Positions 1 to 10,123 of a DNA stretch of 64,000 bases are shown one piece after another. Source of the stretch: Bacteroidales bacterium (lineage in GTDB: Bacteria; Bacteroidota; Bacteroidia; Bacteroidales; UBA932); contig JAQYTJ010000013.1 in assembly GCA_028724885.1 (NCBI GenBank), positions 62,001 to 126,000 of the forward strand, given 5' to 3'. The position numbers and the translations under genes are program-made. The notes below the pieces were generated by a model, which did not search any database, was not told where the DNA came from, and saw only the letters and a program-made list of their open reading frames with translations. Within the stretch, counting starts at the first letter, position 1; every line of letters starts with the position of its first letter.

Positions 1-25
1 AACATTCTCATAAGAAATTTTAGCC

Positions 26-1012
26 ATGGAACTTGAACTAAAGAGGCCTTTGCTCTTTTTCGACATAGAGAGCACTGGACTTAATCTAGTGAATGACTCT
101 ATCGTTGAACTTAGTTTCTTGAAGGTTTTTCCAGATCGCAGCACGAAGGTGAAAACATGGCGCGTGTGTCCTTGGGACTACGAGGCTGGCAAGCAAAGGA
201 CAATAGATCCTCAAGCATCAGAAGTGAACGGAATCAAAGACGACGACGTCGCTCACGAGCCGAAATTCATAGAAATAGTTACTGAAGTCGTAGATTGGCT
301 GAGGGATAGCGACCTTGCCGGATTCAATTCGACCAAATTCGATCTGCCGATGCTTTCGGAGGAGATCGAGAGGGTAAGAGCCTACTGCCTGAAGAGGCTC
401 CGCAATTCAAAGATTTCCCCAGATGCCAGGCAGAAGGCACAGGCAACTCTAGACAGCCTGAATATTGATTTGCACGAGAAACTTATGATTGATGTGCAGA
501 CAATTTATCATTATATGGAACCGAGAAACCTTCGCGCAGCCTACAGATTCTATTGTGGTGGCGAGGATTTCGAGAATGCCCACACAGCCGAGGCCGACAC
601 GATTGCCACATACAAGGTGCTGAAAGGTCAGTTGGAAATGTACCAGATGGCTGATAAATACCATGATGTTGCCCTGAAGAACGATGTGGAATTCCTTTCT
701 GGAGTTGGCGGAAGGCCTCGCACGATTGATTATGCCGGCAGACTGATTAGCGGCAAAGACAATGAAGCTGTGATTAATTTCGGGAAGCATCGAGGCAAGA
801 CAGCAAGGGAGATCTTCGAAACAGAGCCAACATACTATGACTGGATTGAGAAAGGCGAGTTCACGATGGACACGAAACGTCAGTTCCAACGCCTGAAAGA
901 GCTGTTCGAGAAAGAGAAAAAAGAGGCCGTGCCTAAACCACTTGGCGAAGATGAGATATCGGATGCAGCCGCTAAGCTGAAGGCAAAATTCGAAGGAGGC
1001 GAGCTGTTCTAA
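26..1012 (+). CDS. 3'-5' exonuclease, DnaQ/Pol III epsilon-like, with C-terminal exonuclease-associated domain
   Basis: ORF 328 aa; N-terminal FFDIESTGL (DEDD exonuclease motif I), GFNSTKFDLPML (motif II), AHTAEADTIATYKVL (motif III); C-terminal INFGKHRGKTAREI...YYDWIEKGEF. Confidence 0.88.
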   Translation: MELELKRPLLFFDIESTGLNLVNDSIVELSFLKVFPDRSTKVKTWRVCPWDYEAGKQRTIDPQASEVNGIKDDDVAHEPKFIEIVTEVVDWLRDSDLAGFNSTKFDLPMLSEEIERVRAYCLKRLRNSKISPDARQKAQATLDSLNIDLHEKLMIDVQTIYHYMEPRNLRAAYRFYCGGEDFENAHTAEADTIATYKVLKGQLEMYQMADKYHDVALKNDVEFLSGVGGRPRTIDYAGRLISGKDNEAVINFGKHRGKTAREIFETEPTYYDWIEKGEFTMDTKRQFQRLKELFEKEKKEAVPKPLGEDEISDAAAKLKAKFEGGELF

Positions 1013-1034
1013 ATGGATATTCCAACGAGGAGCA

Positions 1035-1610
1035 ATGAATATTCTGACGAAAACTTTCGGAGGGCGCATAGTCTGCCGCCCGGACACGACGTGGGAGAAG
1101 GATAACGCAGATTTCTATCCGCCGCAGTTTGTCGAGGCTCTGACCTACGCCCCTGTGTTTTTCGCCCATATCCTGAAGCCGGGGCGAAGCGTACAAAAGA
1201 AATTCGCCGGCAGATATTTCGACGGGATAGGATTCGGAATCTTGCTATACCCTCAGAACATCATGGATGGCAGCCCTGAAGGCTATGCCGAAGCATTGTG
1301 CCTTGACAAGACTTCTTACCTCCCTGCTCCATGCATCTCTCCAGCCGAATATTCGTCGCTTCCTTCAGAGACAGAATTCATATTGAAAAAAAACGAGCAT
1401 ATTCTGTTCAGATGTGCTATCCCTCCGCTCAGCATGGTGGAAGATGCAATTGTACAAGCATCCCGCCTTGCATACATCCGAACTGGCGATGCCGTCGCCA
1501 TAGAATTGGCCGCAAGATCGCCTTTAATGCAAAAATCCGAACTTCGGGACACAATTGCTTCCGGGCAGGTAGGTTCTGGCGGGAAATTAGATTTCTCTAT
1601 AATTTTCTAG
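1035..1610 (+). CDS. Fumarylacetoacetate hydrolase-fold-like protein, probably catalytically degenerate
   Basis: ORF 191 aa; PDTTWEKDNADFYPPQF...KKFAGRYFDGIGFGILLY resembles the remembered FAH pattern PDTS...DFYYPDF...FAHRYYDEITVGIDF, but the ExE metal-ligand segment is not preserved. Confidence 0.5.
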   Translation: MNILTKTFGGRIVCRPDTTWEKDNADFYPPQFVEALTYAPVFFAHILKPGRSVQKKFAGRYFDGIGFGILLYPQNIMDGSPEGYAEALCLDKTSYLPAPCISPAEYSSLPSETEFILKKNEHILFRCAIPPLSMVEDAIVQASRLAYIRTGDAVAIELAARSPLMQKSELRDTIASGQVGSGGKLDFSIIF

Positions 1611-1632
1611 GACGGACGAGGATTCTCAAGTC

Positions 1633-2055
1633 TTATTCTTTACCAGAACATTCAGGACATATTCCTCTTAGAACATAGCTAGAGCCAGTGGCTTCATAGC
1701 CGTTTGGCAGGGGTACCTTCGGAATAGGCATATCCTTAAGGCAGAATGTCTTGTGGCACTTCTCGCAATAGAAATGGACATGGACGTCATCGTCATTCTC
1801 ATCATCCTCGCTAAGGCACAGCTCGTATCTAGTTCCTTCGCTGCCACCTTCAATCGCATGCACAAGATGATGATCCTTGAATAGTTCCAAGGTTCTGAAT
1901 ATTCCAGACTTATCCACTGTCTCAAGCCTTTCCTCCAGCTCCGCCATGCTGAGCGGTCGCTTCTCATCGGCAAGAGCCATAGCCACCAGCACGCGATTGG
2001 GCGTCACCCTCACACCATGCCTTTCCAGAAGCAACAATATTTCCGAATTGTCCAT
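1633..2055 (-). CDS. Fur/Zur-family transcriptional regulator
   Basis: Within ORF 1633..2136; likely start MDNSEILLLLERHGVRVTPNRVLV; winged-helix core plus FYCEKCHKTFCL...GICPECSGKE Cys pairs; downstream of a metal P-type ATPase. Confidence 0.8.
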   Translation of the reverse strand: MDNSEILLLLERHGVRVTPNRVLVAMALADEKRPLSMAELEERLETVDKSGIFRTLELFKDHHLVHAIEGGSEGTRYELCLSEDDENDDDVHVHFYCEKCHKTFCLKDMPIPKVPLPNGYEATGSSYVLRGICPECSGKE

Positions 2056-2132
2056 AACATCCATATAATCAAGAATTCCTAATAGCAAAGTTATGAATAT
2101 TCCGAAAATATCATCATTCAATTCTTGAGCTC

Positions 2133-4097
2133 TCACCTGAGCGTGCGGAGAGAATTAAGGACAGCTAGGACGGTGACGCCGACATCAGCGAAGACGCTCA
2201 TCCACATTGTAGCGAAACCTAAAGTGGCGAGGCCTAAGACCAAAAGCTTGATGCCGATGGCAAACCAGGTGTTTTCATGGGCGATGCGGAGAGTTCGGCT
2301 GGCGATGCGGATTCCAGCGGCTATCTTGGATGGCTTATCGTCCATTAGGACAACGTCAGCAGCCTCGATTGCGGCATCGGAGCCAAGTCCGCCCATGGCA
2401 ATGCCCACATCAGCACGTGCAAGCACCGGTGCGTCGTTGATTCCATCGCCTACGAATGCCAAGGTTTTCCCGGCAGGACTATCCTTAAGCAGACTCTCAA
2501 CGCACGAGACTTTATCTGCAGGCAGCAAATCAGATCTATATTCATCAACACCGACCTGCGAAGAGACATACTCTCCGACCTCTTTCTTGTCGCCAGTCAG
2601 CATCATCGTCCTCCGCACTCCCAAAGTCTTAAGCTCTGCGATAGCAGCCTTGGCATCGTCCTTTATGACATCTGAAACTATGATGTGCCCGAGATATTCC
2701 CCATCGGAGCATATATGAATAATCGTTCCAACCTTCTCGCAAGGCTTCCAATCGGCACCGGCCTCTTCCATCATCTTGGAATTGCCCACGCAAACCATAT
2801 GTCCGTTAACCTTGGCTCGCACTCCCCTTCCAGCAATTTCCTCAACGTTTTCCACGGAACAGCCATCATCGATGTGCGGATAGGCATTCCTCAGAGAAAT
2901 TGCGATAGGATGGGTAGAGAAGCTCTCGACATGAGCAGCCAGATGCAGCAGCTCTTTCTCCTTCTCCTCAGCGCTTTCCAATGGGGAGTCCAGAGGATGC
3001 GCGGCAAACGGATGCACGGCATTTACCTCGAAGATGCCCTTGGTAAGTGTGCCGGTTTTATCGAAAATAACAGTATCAAGCTTTGAGAGTGCCTCCAGAT
3101 AATTGGAACCCTTGACCAGAATACCATTCCTAGATGCTCCTCCTATGCCGCCGAAAAAAGACAACGGCACCGAAATCACGAGGGCGCATGGACAAGAGAC
3201 TATAAGGAATATGAGTGCGCGGTAAAGCCACGTTGGGAACGCTGCCATGAAGCTGCCAGAAAGCAAAGGCGGTAGCAAAGCAAGCAACACTGCAGCAGCG
3301 ACAACCGAAGGAGTGTAGACCCGAGCGAACCGAGTTATGAAATTCTCGCTTCTGGACTTGCTAGACGAAGCATTTTCGACCAGATCGATGATTTTTGAAG
3401 CCGTAGACTCGCCGAATGATTTAGTGACGCGAGCCTTCAGAAGCCCACCCTGATTCACGCAGCCAGAAACAATGGAATCACCAACAGAAATGTCTCTCGG
3501 AATGCTCTCACCGGTCAACGCTACAGTATTCAGAGAAGAAGAGCCCTCCAAAACGACACCGTCCAAAGGCACCTTATCGCCAGGCTTTATCACGATCATT
3601 TCCCCGATAGCCACTTCCGATGGATTGATGCTCAGCAACTTGCCATCACGTTCCACGGAAGCAATGTCAGGCCTTATATTCATTAAAGAAGAAATGGACT
3701 TGCGGCTTTCCCCCTCTGCGACGCTCTCGAAAAGCTCTCCAATCTGAAAGAACAGCATGACCACGACTGCTTCTGGGAACTGATTCTCGGTATTTGGCAA
3801 GAAACCAATCGCTAAAGCCCCTATCGTCGCCACGCTCATCAAGAAATCCTCATCCAAGAGCTCTCCCTTGAATATTTTCTCCCCAGCCTCAAGCAGCGTG
3901 TCACCACCAACAATGAAATATGGAACCAGATAAATGAGAAGCAGCTGCCATGTGCTGAGGGCAGAATATTTCTCAACGATCACGGCAGCCGCAAGCAAGG
4001 CTCCCGAGACTATGATTTTCAATAGCGCAATCTTATTCTCTTTTTCCATATTCATTGAATATTTTGTACCTGCGAATATGGCGATAAATTCTCGCAA
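2133..4097 (-). CDS. Heavy-metal translocating P1B-type ATPase (ZntA/CadA-like), no N-terminal HMA domain
   Basis: 654 aa; SCPCALVISVP, DKTGTLTKG, STHPIA, GDGINDAPVLARADVGIAMG motifs. Confidence 0.93.
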   Translation of the reverse strand: MREFIAIFAGTKYSMNMEKENKIALLKIIVSGALLAAAVIVEKYSALSTWQLLLIYLVPYFIVGGDTLLEAGEKIFKGELLDEDFLMSVATIGALAIGFLPNTENQFPEAVVVMLFFQIGELFESVAEGESRKSISSLMNIRPDIASVERDGKLLSINPSEVAIGEMIVIKPGDKVPLDGVVLEGSSSLNTVALTGESIPRDISVGDSIVSGCVNQGGLLKARVTKSFGESTASKIIDLVENASSSKSRSENFITRFARVYTPSVVAAAVLLALLPPLLSGSFMAAFPTWLYRALIFLIVSCPCALVISVPLSFFGGIGGASRNGILVKGSNYLEALSKLDTVIFDKTGTLTKGIFEVNAVHPFAAHPLDSPLESAEEKEKELLHLAAHVESFSTHPIAISLRNAYPHIDDGCSVENVEEIAGRGVRAKVNGHMVCVGNSKMMEEAGADWKPCEKVGTIIHICSDGEYLGHIIVSDVIKDDAKAAIAELKTLGVRRTMMLTGDKKEVGEYVSSQVGVDEYRSDLLPADKVSCVESLLKDSPAGKTLAFVGDGINDAPVLARADVGIAMGGLGSDAAIEAADVVLMDDKPSKIAAGIRIASRTLRIAHENTWFAIGIKLLVLGLATLGFATMWMSVFADVGVTVLAVLNSLRTLR

Positions 4098-4115
4098 CCT
4101 GGTTGCAAAGGGTCT

Positions 4116-5195
4116 CTAACGGATTACGCGATAATATGTCTCGTTTCCCCCACCGTCCCCAAATATTCCCACTAGGTCTCGCATTACGAGATCTGGCCGC
4201 ACGACTCCAGATTCCCAGAAATCGTTGCCACCGCGCGGGTTCAGACGCAGATTGTCATTCCAGACCACAGAAGTTCGGTCATACCCTCTGGCGGCAGCAT
4301 TATTCTGAATATTCGTCAGCATATTTTCAAACAAAGGGTTAATCCCACGCAGCTGATCCAAAGACTGGCACCAGCCCACATTAAGCCACAGGTCAGCCTC
4401 TTTTGACAATGCATATGCCGTTTCAATGAATATGCTAGATGAGGTTGCCTTCCCGCCCATGCTGCCCAGCACCTCGCCCCCCGCATCGCACACTAGCTGA
4501 GAGAGATAATTATTCCTTCCTGGGATGAACCAGGAATCGTTATAGGGAATATTCACCAGTACTTTTCTTCTAGGGCGGACATTCTGTCTCACTGAGTCAG
4601 CCAGAGCCTCATACTTTGAAGAGACTGCCGAAAGAATGGAATCTGCGGCAGCCATCTTTCCCGTGAGCGCTCCGAAAAACCTTATGTAGGAAGCCCTAGC
4701 AAGAGGATTGCTTTCCAAGTGTTCGTGAAGAACGAAGACCGGTATGCCTAAAGCCTCCAGCTTCGAGAGGAATTGGGATTTTGCCCCACTGACCTGGTAA
4801 GTGAGAAGGACATCGGGATGCAGAGCCATGATTTTCTCGTAATCTGGATTCGCCTCATACCCCACGTCTGCAACACTGCGAGAGCGTAATTCTGGGGAAG
4901 ATACATAGTTCACTCCTGACACTCCGCAAATCACGGAATCGCAGCCCAAGGCATCCAGAAAGCCAACGTAGGAAGTAGACATAGCTATTATCTTGCTGAC
5001 GGGGCGGCTTATGTCAAGAGTGTCCTTGCTTCCATCAAATGGAGAGATTGATACTGCAATCCAGCCCTGCCTCTGCTCCGAGATATTCAAGAAAGACGCT
5101 TCGTGGCTATGGAAATGGTACTCCGCCCTGCCGCAGGAATGACCTGCGAGTATAACGAGAAAAAGTGAAAATACTGTAAGCAAACTGTGATTCAT
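4116..5195 (-). CDS. ABC-transporter periplasmic substrate-binding lipoprotein (BtuF/FepB-like)
   Basis: 359 aa; signal with lipobox-like LAGHSC; VSKIIAMSTSYVGFLDALGC...PDYEKIMALHPDVLLTYQ typical of TroA/BtuF-like folds. Confidence 0.8.
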   Translation of the reverse strand: MNHSLLTVFSLFLVILAGHSCGRAEYHFHSHEASFLNISEQRQGWIAVSISPFDGSKDTLDISRPVSKIIAMSTSYVGFLDALGCDSVICGVSGVNYVSSPELRSRSVADVGYEANPDYEKIMALHPDVLLTYQVSGAKSQFLSKLEALGIPVFVLHEHLESNPLARASYIRFFGALTGKMAAADSILSAVSSKYEALADSVRQNVRPRRKVLVNIPYNDSWFIPGRNNYLSQLVCDAGGEVLGSMGGKATSSSIFIETAYALSKEADLWLNVGWCQSLDQLRGINPLFENMLTNIQNNAAARGYDRTSVVWNDNLRLNPRGGNDFWESGVVRPDLVMRDLVGIFGDGGGNETYYRVIR

Positions 5196-5200
5196 TAGGC

Positions 5201-5208
5201 AAAATTAA
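5201..5208 (-). promoter_or_regulatory. Bacteroidota -7 element TAATTTTG
   Basis: + strand CAAAATTA; matches TAnnTTTG; only a few nt upstream of the start codon at 5195. Confidence 0.45.
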
Positions 5209-5279
5209 TATATTTTGCTATTTTAGCATATTCACAATGCACTTTGAAACAAATATCCTATATCCATAAAAAACAAATG

Positions 5280-6536
5280 ATGAGCAAGTATAATTTCGAT
5301 GAGATGACAGTCAGGCGCGGCACCAGCTGCGTCAAATGGGATGCGCCAAGCCCTGCAGGTTCCATTTCCGAACACGTAATTCCAATGTGGGTGGCAGACA
5401 TGGACTTCAAGACCGCTCCGGCGGTTCAAGAGGCAGTGAGAAAGAGGGCTGAGCAGGGCATATTTGGTTATACCCATGTCCAAGACTCATATTTCGAGTC
5501 TTCCATCAATTGGTGGCTAAGTAGACGGGGCTGGCATACCAAGAAAGACTGGTACATTCCGATTGACGGTGTCGTGCCAGGAATGTCGATAGTCATCGAG
5601 GCCATAACTCATTATGCGGTCTCAGGCGGGAAGGTGGTCAGAAAACCGAATGACGGGAAGGGACCGAACGGAGAACTTCCAAAGGTGATAATACAGACAC
5701 CTGCATATAACTGTTTCTTCTCCGCTGTCCGGAATCAGGGCTGTGAACTGGTAGAGAATCCGTTAATCTATGACACAGAGGGAGATGTTCCTACATGGTA
5801 CCTTGATTTCGAAGACCTGGAAAAGAAGTGCGCCGATCCTATGGTGAAGGCTCTGCTATTCTGCAATCCTCACAACCCTTGCGGCAGGGTGTGGCCGAAA
5901 GAGGATCTGCTTAAGGTCGGGGAAATATGCCGTCGGCATAGCATCGTAGTGATTAGCGACGAGATTCACTGCGAGCTGGAGATGCCGGGATACCATTTTA
6001 CTCCTATGGCATCGCTGTCTCCTGAGATTCAGGACAATACGATACAAATGAGTTCGCCTAGCAAGTCTTTCAACATTGCCGGACTGGAAATATCGAACAT
6101 AATTACCAGCCGAAAGGACTGGAAGATGATGATTGACAAGGTCATAAATATTTACGAACACTGCGACCTGAATCCTTTCGGAATAGTTGCCCTGCAAGCT
6201 GCATACAACGAAGGGGAAGATTGGCTCAAAGAACTCAACCAGTATCTATGGGACAATTATCTGGAACTGGTGAATTTGTTCGAGGATGAAATTCCAAATG
6301 TACTGGTGAGCAAGCTGGAAGGCACTTATCTGGTGTGGATAGATGTCCGCTCAGTGGGAATGCCGACAGAAGAGATTGAGAAAAGCCTTATAGAGAACGA
6401 ACACGTCTGGATTAATTCCGGGGTGATGTACGGGAAAGAAGGTTTCATGAGAATAAATATTGCCTGTCCTCGCACAAGGCTGCTGACAGGCATCGAAAGA
6501 ATAGCCCAAGGGCTTAAAAGGCTTTCTCGGAAATAG
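5280..6536 (+). CDS. PatB/MalY-type PLP-dependent aminotransferase / cystathionine beta-lyase
   Basis: ORF 5244..6536, probable start MSKYNFDEMTVRRGTSCVKWD; VIPMWVADMDFKTAPAV, NPHNPCGRVW, SDEIHCEL, SPSKSFNIAGLEIS motifs. Confidence 0.92.
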   Translation: MSKYNFDEMTVRRGTSCVKWDAPSPAGSISEHVIPMWVADMDFKTAPAVQEAVRKRAEQGIFGYTHVQDSYFESSINWWLSRRGWHTKKDWYIPIDGVVPGMSIVIEAITHYAVSGGKVVRKPNDGKGPNGELPKVIIQTPAYNCFFSAVRNQGCELVENPLIYDTEGDVPTWYLDFEDLEKKCADPMVKALLFCNPHNPCGRVWPKEDLLKVGEICRRHSIVVISDEIHCELEMPGYHFTPMASLSPEIQDNTIQMSSPSKSFNIAGLEISNIITSRKDWKMMIDKVINIYEHCDLNPFGIVALQAAYNEGEDWLKELNQYLWDNYLELVNLFEDEIPNVLVSKLEGTYLVWIDVRSVGMPTEEIEKSLIENEHVWINSGVMYGKEGFMRINIACPRTRLLTGIERIAQGLKRLSRK

Positions 6537-6563
6537 GGTTCATTGCCATTCCGAGCTTTCCCT

Positions 6564-7178
6564 TTAGTAGAGCTTGGAGCTTACTACGTTCTGTACGAAG
6601 TTCATGCTGGCGGTCGGCTCGAAACGAGCTACGACATTACCATCTTTGTCCACCAAGAACTTAGTGAAATTCCACTTGATGTCACTTTTAGAAGCATAAT
6701 CTGGGTCTTGCTTCTTCAGCATTGCATCCATTTTCTTAGCCATGTCCCCTGAGCCGAACCCCCTGAACGTCTGCTTAGACTTCAGGAACGTGTAAATAGG
6801 ACTTTCGTTCTCGCCATTGACGTCAATTTTGCCAAACTGTGGGAATGTGGTCTTGTATTTCAGCGTGCAGAACTGATGAATCTCATCAATGCTCCCAGGA
6901 GCCTGGCCGCCGAACTGGTTGCAAGGGAAATCCAGAATCTCCAGCCCATTGTCCTTGAATTTGTCGTACATAGCCTGCAATGCCTCATATTGAGGAGTAA
7001 AACCGCACTCTGTGGCAGTATTCACTATCAGCAGGACCTTACCTTTGTATTGCGACAATGAAACATCATTGCCCTTCATATCCTTTACTTTGAAATCGTA
7101 AATGCTTTGCGCGCTCAGTGCAGAAGCCATGCCTGTTCCTACCATGATTGAAAATAAAATTTTAATAAGTGTTTTCAT
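6564..7178 (-). CDS. Glutathione peroxidase, secreted (Cys type)
   Basis: [52 protein letters not shown]-terminal signal peptide. Confidence 0.93.
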   Translation of the reverse strand: MKTLIKILFSIMVGTGMASALSAQSIYDFKVKDMKGNDVSLSQYKGKVLLIVNTATECGFTPQYEALQAMYDKFKDNGLEILDFPCNQFGGQAPGSIDEIHQFCTLKYKTTFPQFGKIDVNGENESPIYTFLKSKQTFRGFGSGDMAKKMDAMLKKQDPDYASKSDIKWNFTKFLVDKDGNVVARFEPTASMNFVQNVVSSKLY

Positions 7179-7222
7179 TTTGCTAAAATATATGAAAATT
7201 CAAAATATTCAAAATGAATATA

Positions 7223-8035
7223 TCATATTTCATAGAACGGAGATGCCTTGCCCCTTGGGAGAGTTCGCAGGGAGGTTTCGTCTTTCGCAGTTAGCCCATC
7301 TTCCAGAATAATTCCTTGAAGCACATCGGCAGTCGACTCATAGGCTTTTAACGGGTCATTATTGTTATCGCTCAGATGGCAGAGGAAAATGTTCTTTAGC
7401 TCCTTGTGCCATACCTTTCCGATTGTGTAAGCACACTCGTCGTTGCTCAGATGCCCGTTTCCACCGCGGATCCTGCGCTTTAGCTCCTCTGGATATCGGC
7501 CTTTCAATAGCATTGGCAAATCATAATTGGATTCAATTACAAGCGCATCCGCCGATTGGGCATATTCAATGGCTTCTTCCGTCATTGTCCCCACGTCGGT
7601 CATCAGGACAAAGCGCTTCCCACCCCATTCTATGCTGTAGCCGACGGTCTGAGAGGCATCGTGCGGCACTATGAAATATCTTGCCAACACTCCCGGAAGC
7701 ACTTCTGTGGGGCCATCGTCCGAAAGATTCCTGCGGCAGGCCCCGACCCAGCCTTCAGTATATTCATTATTGCAAATTGCCTCGTGCAGCACTGAAGTGG
7801 CAAAAACTGGCAGCGAAAGCCTCTTACAGAACGTTCCGAGGTGGCGGATATGGTCCATGTGGTCGTGCGTTAATAGCACACAGCGTAAGGAATCGAAACC
7901 AAGACCATTTGCCAGCATGGCCTTCCTTACCATCCGTAGGCTCACGCCTGCATCTATCAGAAGCCCTTTTTCCCCATCAAATAAACAATAGCAGTTCCCA
8001 GAGCTGCCGCTAGAGAAACTAATGAATTTCAGCAT
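7223..8035 (-). CDS. MBL-fold metallo-hydrolase (YycJ/WalJ-like)
   Basis: MLKFISFSSGSSGNCYCLF...LLIDAGVSLRMV...LLTHDHMDHIRHLG. Confidence 0.9.
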   Translation of the reverse strand: MLKFISFSSGSSGNCYCLFDGEKGLLIDAGVSLRMVRKAMLANGLGFDSLRCVLLTHDHMDHIRHLGTFCKRLSLPVFATSVLHEAICNNEYTEGWVGACRRNLSDDGPTEVLPGVLARYFIVPHDASQTVGYSIEWGGKRFVLMTDVGTMTEEAIEYAQSADALVIESNYDLPMLLKGRYPEELKRRIRGGNGHLSNDECAYTIGKVWHKELKNIFLCHLSDNNNDPLKAYESTADVLQGIILEDGLTAKDETSLRTLPRGKASPFYEI

Positions 8036-10068
8036 TACTTATTTCCCTCCTCGCAATACTTGGAGATGACTGCATAGGAATCCGCAACCCCTAATTCTCC
8101 GGCCCTGGACAGGTCTATGCAGCCCTTTTCCTTATCCTTAATGTAAATCAACACTAGCCCTCTATTGAAGTAGGCATCCCCCATATAAGGATAATATTGG
8201 ATGGCTTTCGAGTAATTTTCCACAGACTCCACGAACTTCGAAGACAGGCAGTAAAGGTTACCCAAGTCGAAGTAGATGTAAGGCACTCCTGGCATCAGCT
8301 TCGCAGCCTCTGTAAGATCCTCTATGGCATCGGAGTAGTCATAAGACCTGCTCACCTGGTCCCTAACCCTAGCCCTTGTCGTTCCTTGGTCATCCATTGT
8401 GAGCGTTTGGACATTGCTCTCGATAGAAGATATAAAATCTATCATTTCCGCCCTCAGCACTCCTCGGTTAATCCTATAGAATGCCTTGTAATAGTCTGAA
8501 TATGCCCCAGACGCAGAAGCCTCAACAGCAGAATTATATTCATCCAGAGCCTTTGAATACTGCTTGGACTGAACGTAATATATTCCTTTGATGAAGGCTC
8601 TGTCGGCATCTGTCAGATTGCCGTAGTCCCCTGCAGAGAGATTCGTATCGCCATATATCTCATTATCAATGTTATTGTCGCTGTATCTTGGATGGTGCAG
8701 AGTGTCAGAATTTGATATAAGCAGAGGCACCTTTGAATCGGCGATAAACTTATTAATGAGAGCGTTATCGTACCTGTGGCTGAGGGCATATCTCTGATTG
8801 TCGGCATCAGTAGAAATTTCGAACCTGTACATAGGCCGCAGACGGATGTTGATATCACTGTTCTGCAGCAATTCGTTTTCGAAATCTTTCTTAGCAAAAT
8901 CAGCGTCTAGCTCCAGCAAGCTGCTGTATTTCTTGGTAGTGTCCGCAAACGAAGTGGAATCTTGCGCCTGGGCGGTCCTATATTCCTGAACCTTCTTCTG
9001 GGCAGTTTCATAGTCTTGTTTTGATGAATTATGCCTGCCCAGCATATTCTTGACGTAAGACCTGTTTAGGTAGGCCTTCGCAAAGTCTGGATATAGCTCT
9101 ATTGCCTTGTCATAATCATCCAAGGCATCAATCAAACGCCCCATCTGAACGAAATAGGATGCTCTGTTGTAGTAAGCAAGCACATTTTCCGGATTGATAT
9201 TTATAACCCTATCCATGTCGGCAAGAGCTCTATCGAAATCCCCGACCTGGGCATAGATGAGACTTCTGTTGTATAAGGTGAGAGCATTTCCAGGCTCGTC
9301 TTTTAGGACTCGGTTGAAATCGGCAACGGCAGAGTTGAAATCCTGCTTGTCATAATAGAGTATTGCCCTGTTAAAATAAGCAAATGTGTTAGCCGTGTCG
9401 AGGGAAATGGCCTTATTCAAATCCGTTATGGATTCATCGTATTTATTTTGCAGGGCATAGACGCGAGCCCTGCGGATATAGCCCTCGGGGTCGAATCTGT
9501 CCAGCTTAATAGCTCTGTTATAGTCTTCTAGAGCCTTCGCCGTATCTTTCAAAAATAGATATGAAGCGCCACGATTCAAAAAAGCGGACGGATCTTTTGG
9601 CTCTTTCTTGATGTACCTGTCGAAGTCTTGCACAGCATTATCGAACCGCTGGGCAAGAAAATATGTCACGCCCCTGCTAAAATACAGGCCAGTCATACCA
9701 GGCCTAAGCTCTATGGCATGCTGCAAATCTGCAAGAGCATCGTCGTATTTGCCCATGCGGCTCTGCGTTATGGCTCTGAAATGATAGCCGTTAGTAAAGA
9801 CAGGATTCAGCCTCACTGAATTGTTGAAGTCGGCGTAGGCACCTCTAATGTCTCCCAGATTGTACTTTGCTATGCCTCTGTAGAAGAATGTCCAACAATC
9901 CGTGGAATCCAGACGAGCCAAGACATTGAAATTCGATATGGCATCTGAATACCTGCCCTCCGACAAAGCCGAACGTCCCCTGAAAGAGAAAACGTCCTTG
10001 TCGTACTGAGCCAGAGCAGAGAATGCGGACAAAATGATGAACAGCACAGCAGAGGCAAACCTTTTCAT
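8035..10068 (-). CDS. Tetratricopeptide-repeat protein, exported
   Basis: Within ORF 8035..10110; start MKRFASAVLFIILSAFSALAQ; long run of TPR units (e.g. AYYNRASYFVQMGRLIDALDDYDKAIELYPDFAKAYLNRSYV). Confidence 0.92.
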   Translation of the reverse strand: MKRFASAVLFIILSAFSALAQYDKDVFSFRGRSALSEGRYSDAISNFNVLARLDSTDCWTFFYRGIAKYNLGDIRGAYADFNNSVRLNPVFTNGYHFRAITQSRMGKYDDALADLQHAIELRPGMTGLYFSRGVTYFLAQRFDNAVQDFDRYIKKEPKDPSAFLNRGASYLFLKDTAKALEDYNRAIKLDRFDPEGYIRRARVYALQNKYDESITDLNKAISLDTANTFAYFNRAILYYDKQDFNSAVADFNRVLKDEPGNALTLYNRSLIYAQVGDFDRALADMDRVININPENVLAYYNRASYFVQMGRLIDALDDYDKAIELYPDFAKAYLNRSYVKNMLGRHNSSKQDYETAQKKVQEYRTAQAQDSTSFADTTKKYSSLLELDADFAKKDFENELLQNSDINIRLRPMYRFEISTDADNQRYALSHRYDNALINKFIADSKVPLLISNSDTLHHPRYSDNNIDNEIYGDTNLSAGDYGNLTDADRAFIKGIYYVQSKQYSKALDEYNSAVEASASGAYSDYYKAFYRINRGVLRAEMIDFISSIESNVQTLTMDDQGTTRARVRDQVSRSYDYSDAIEDLTEAAKLMPGVPYIYFDLGNLYCLSSKFVESVENYSKAIQYYPYMGDAYFNRGLVLIYIKDKEKGCIDLSRAGELGVADSYAVISKYCEEGNK

Positions 10069-10098
10069 ATATATTTTTTGTGATAATTTTAATTTTCC

Positions 10099-10106
10099 TA
10101 CCTTTG
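10099..10106 (+). promoter_or_regulatory. -7 element TACCTTTG for the M28 peptidase
   Basis: TAnnTTTG match about 18 nt upstream of ATG 10124. Confidence 0.5.
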
Positions 10107-10123
10107 TCAAGTTTCGTGCTAAA

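Noticed and set aside
449-1087. 212-aa minus-strand ORF opposite the exonuclease gene
   Set aside because: Antisense to a well-supported CDS; composition not protein-like.
2125-2718. 197-aa plus-strand ORF antisense to the P-type ATPase
   Set aside because: Low-complexity Ser/Ala/Pro/Thr translation typical of an antisense frame over a real gene.
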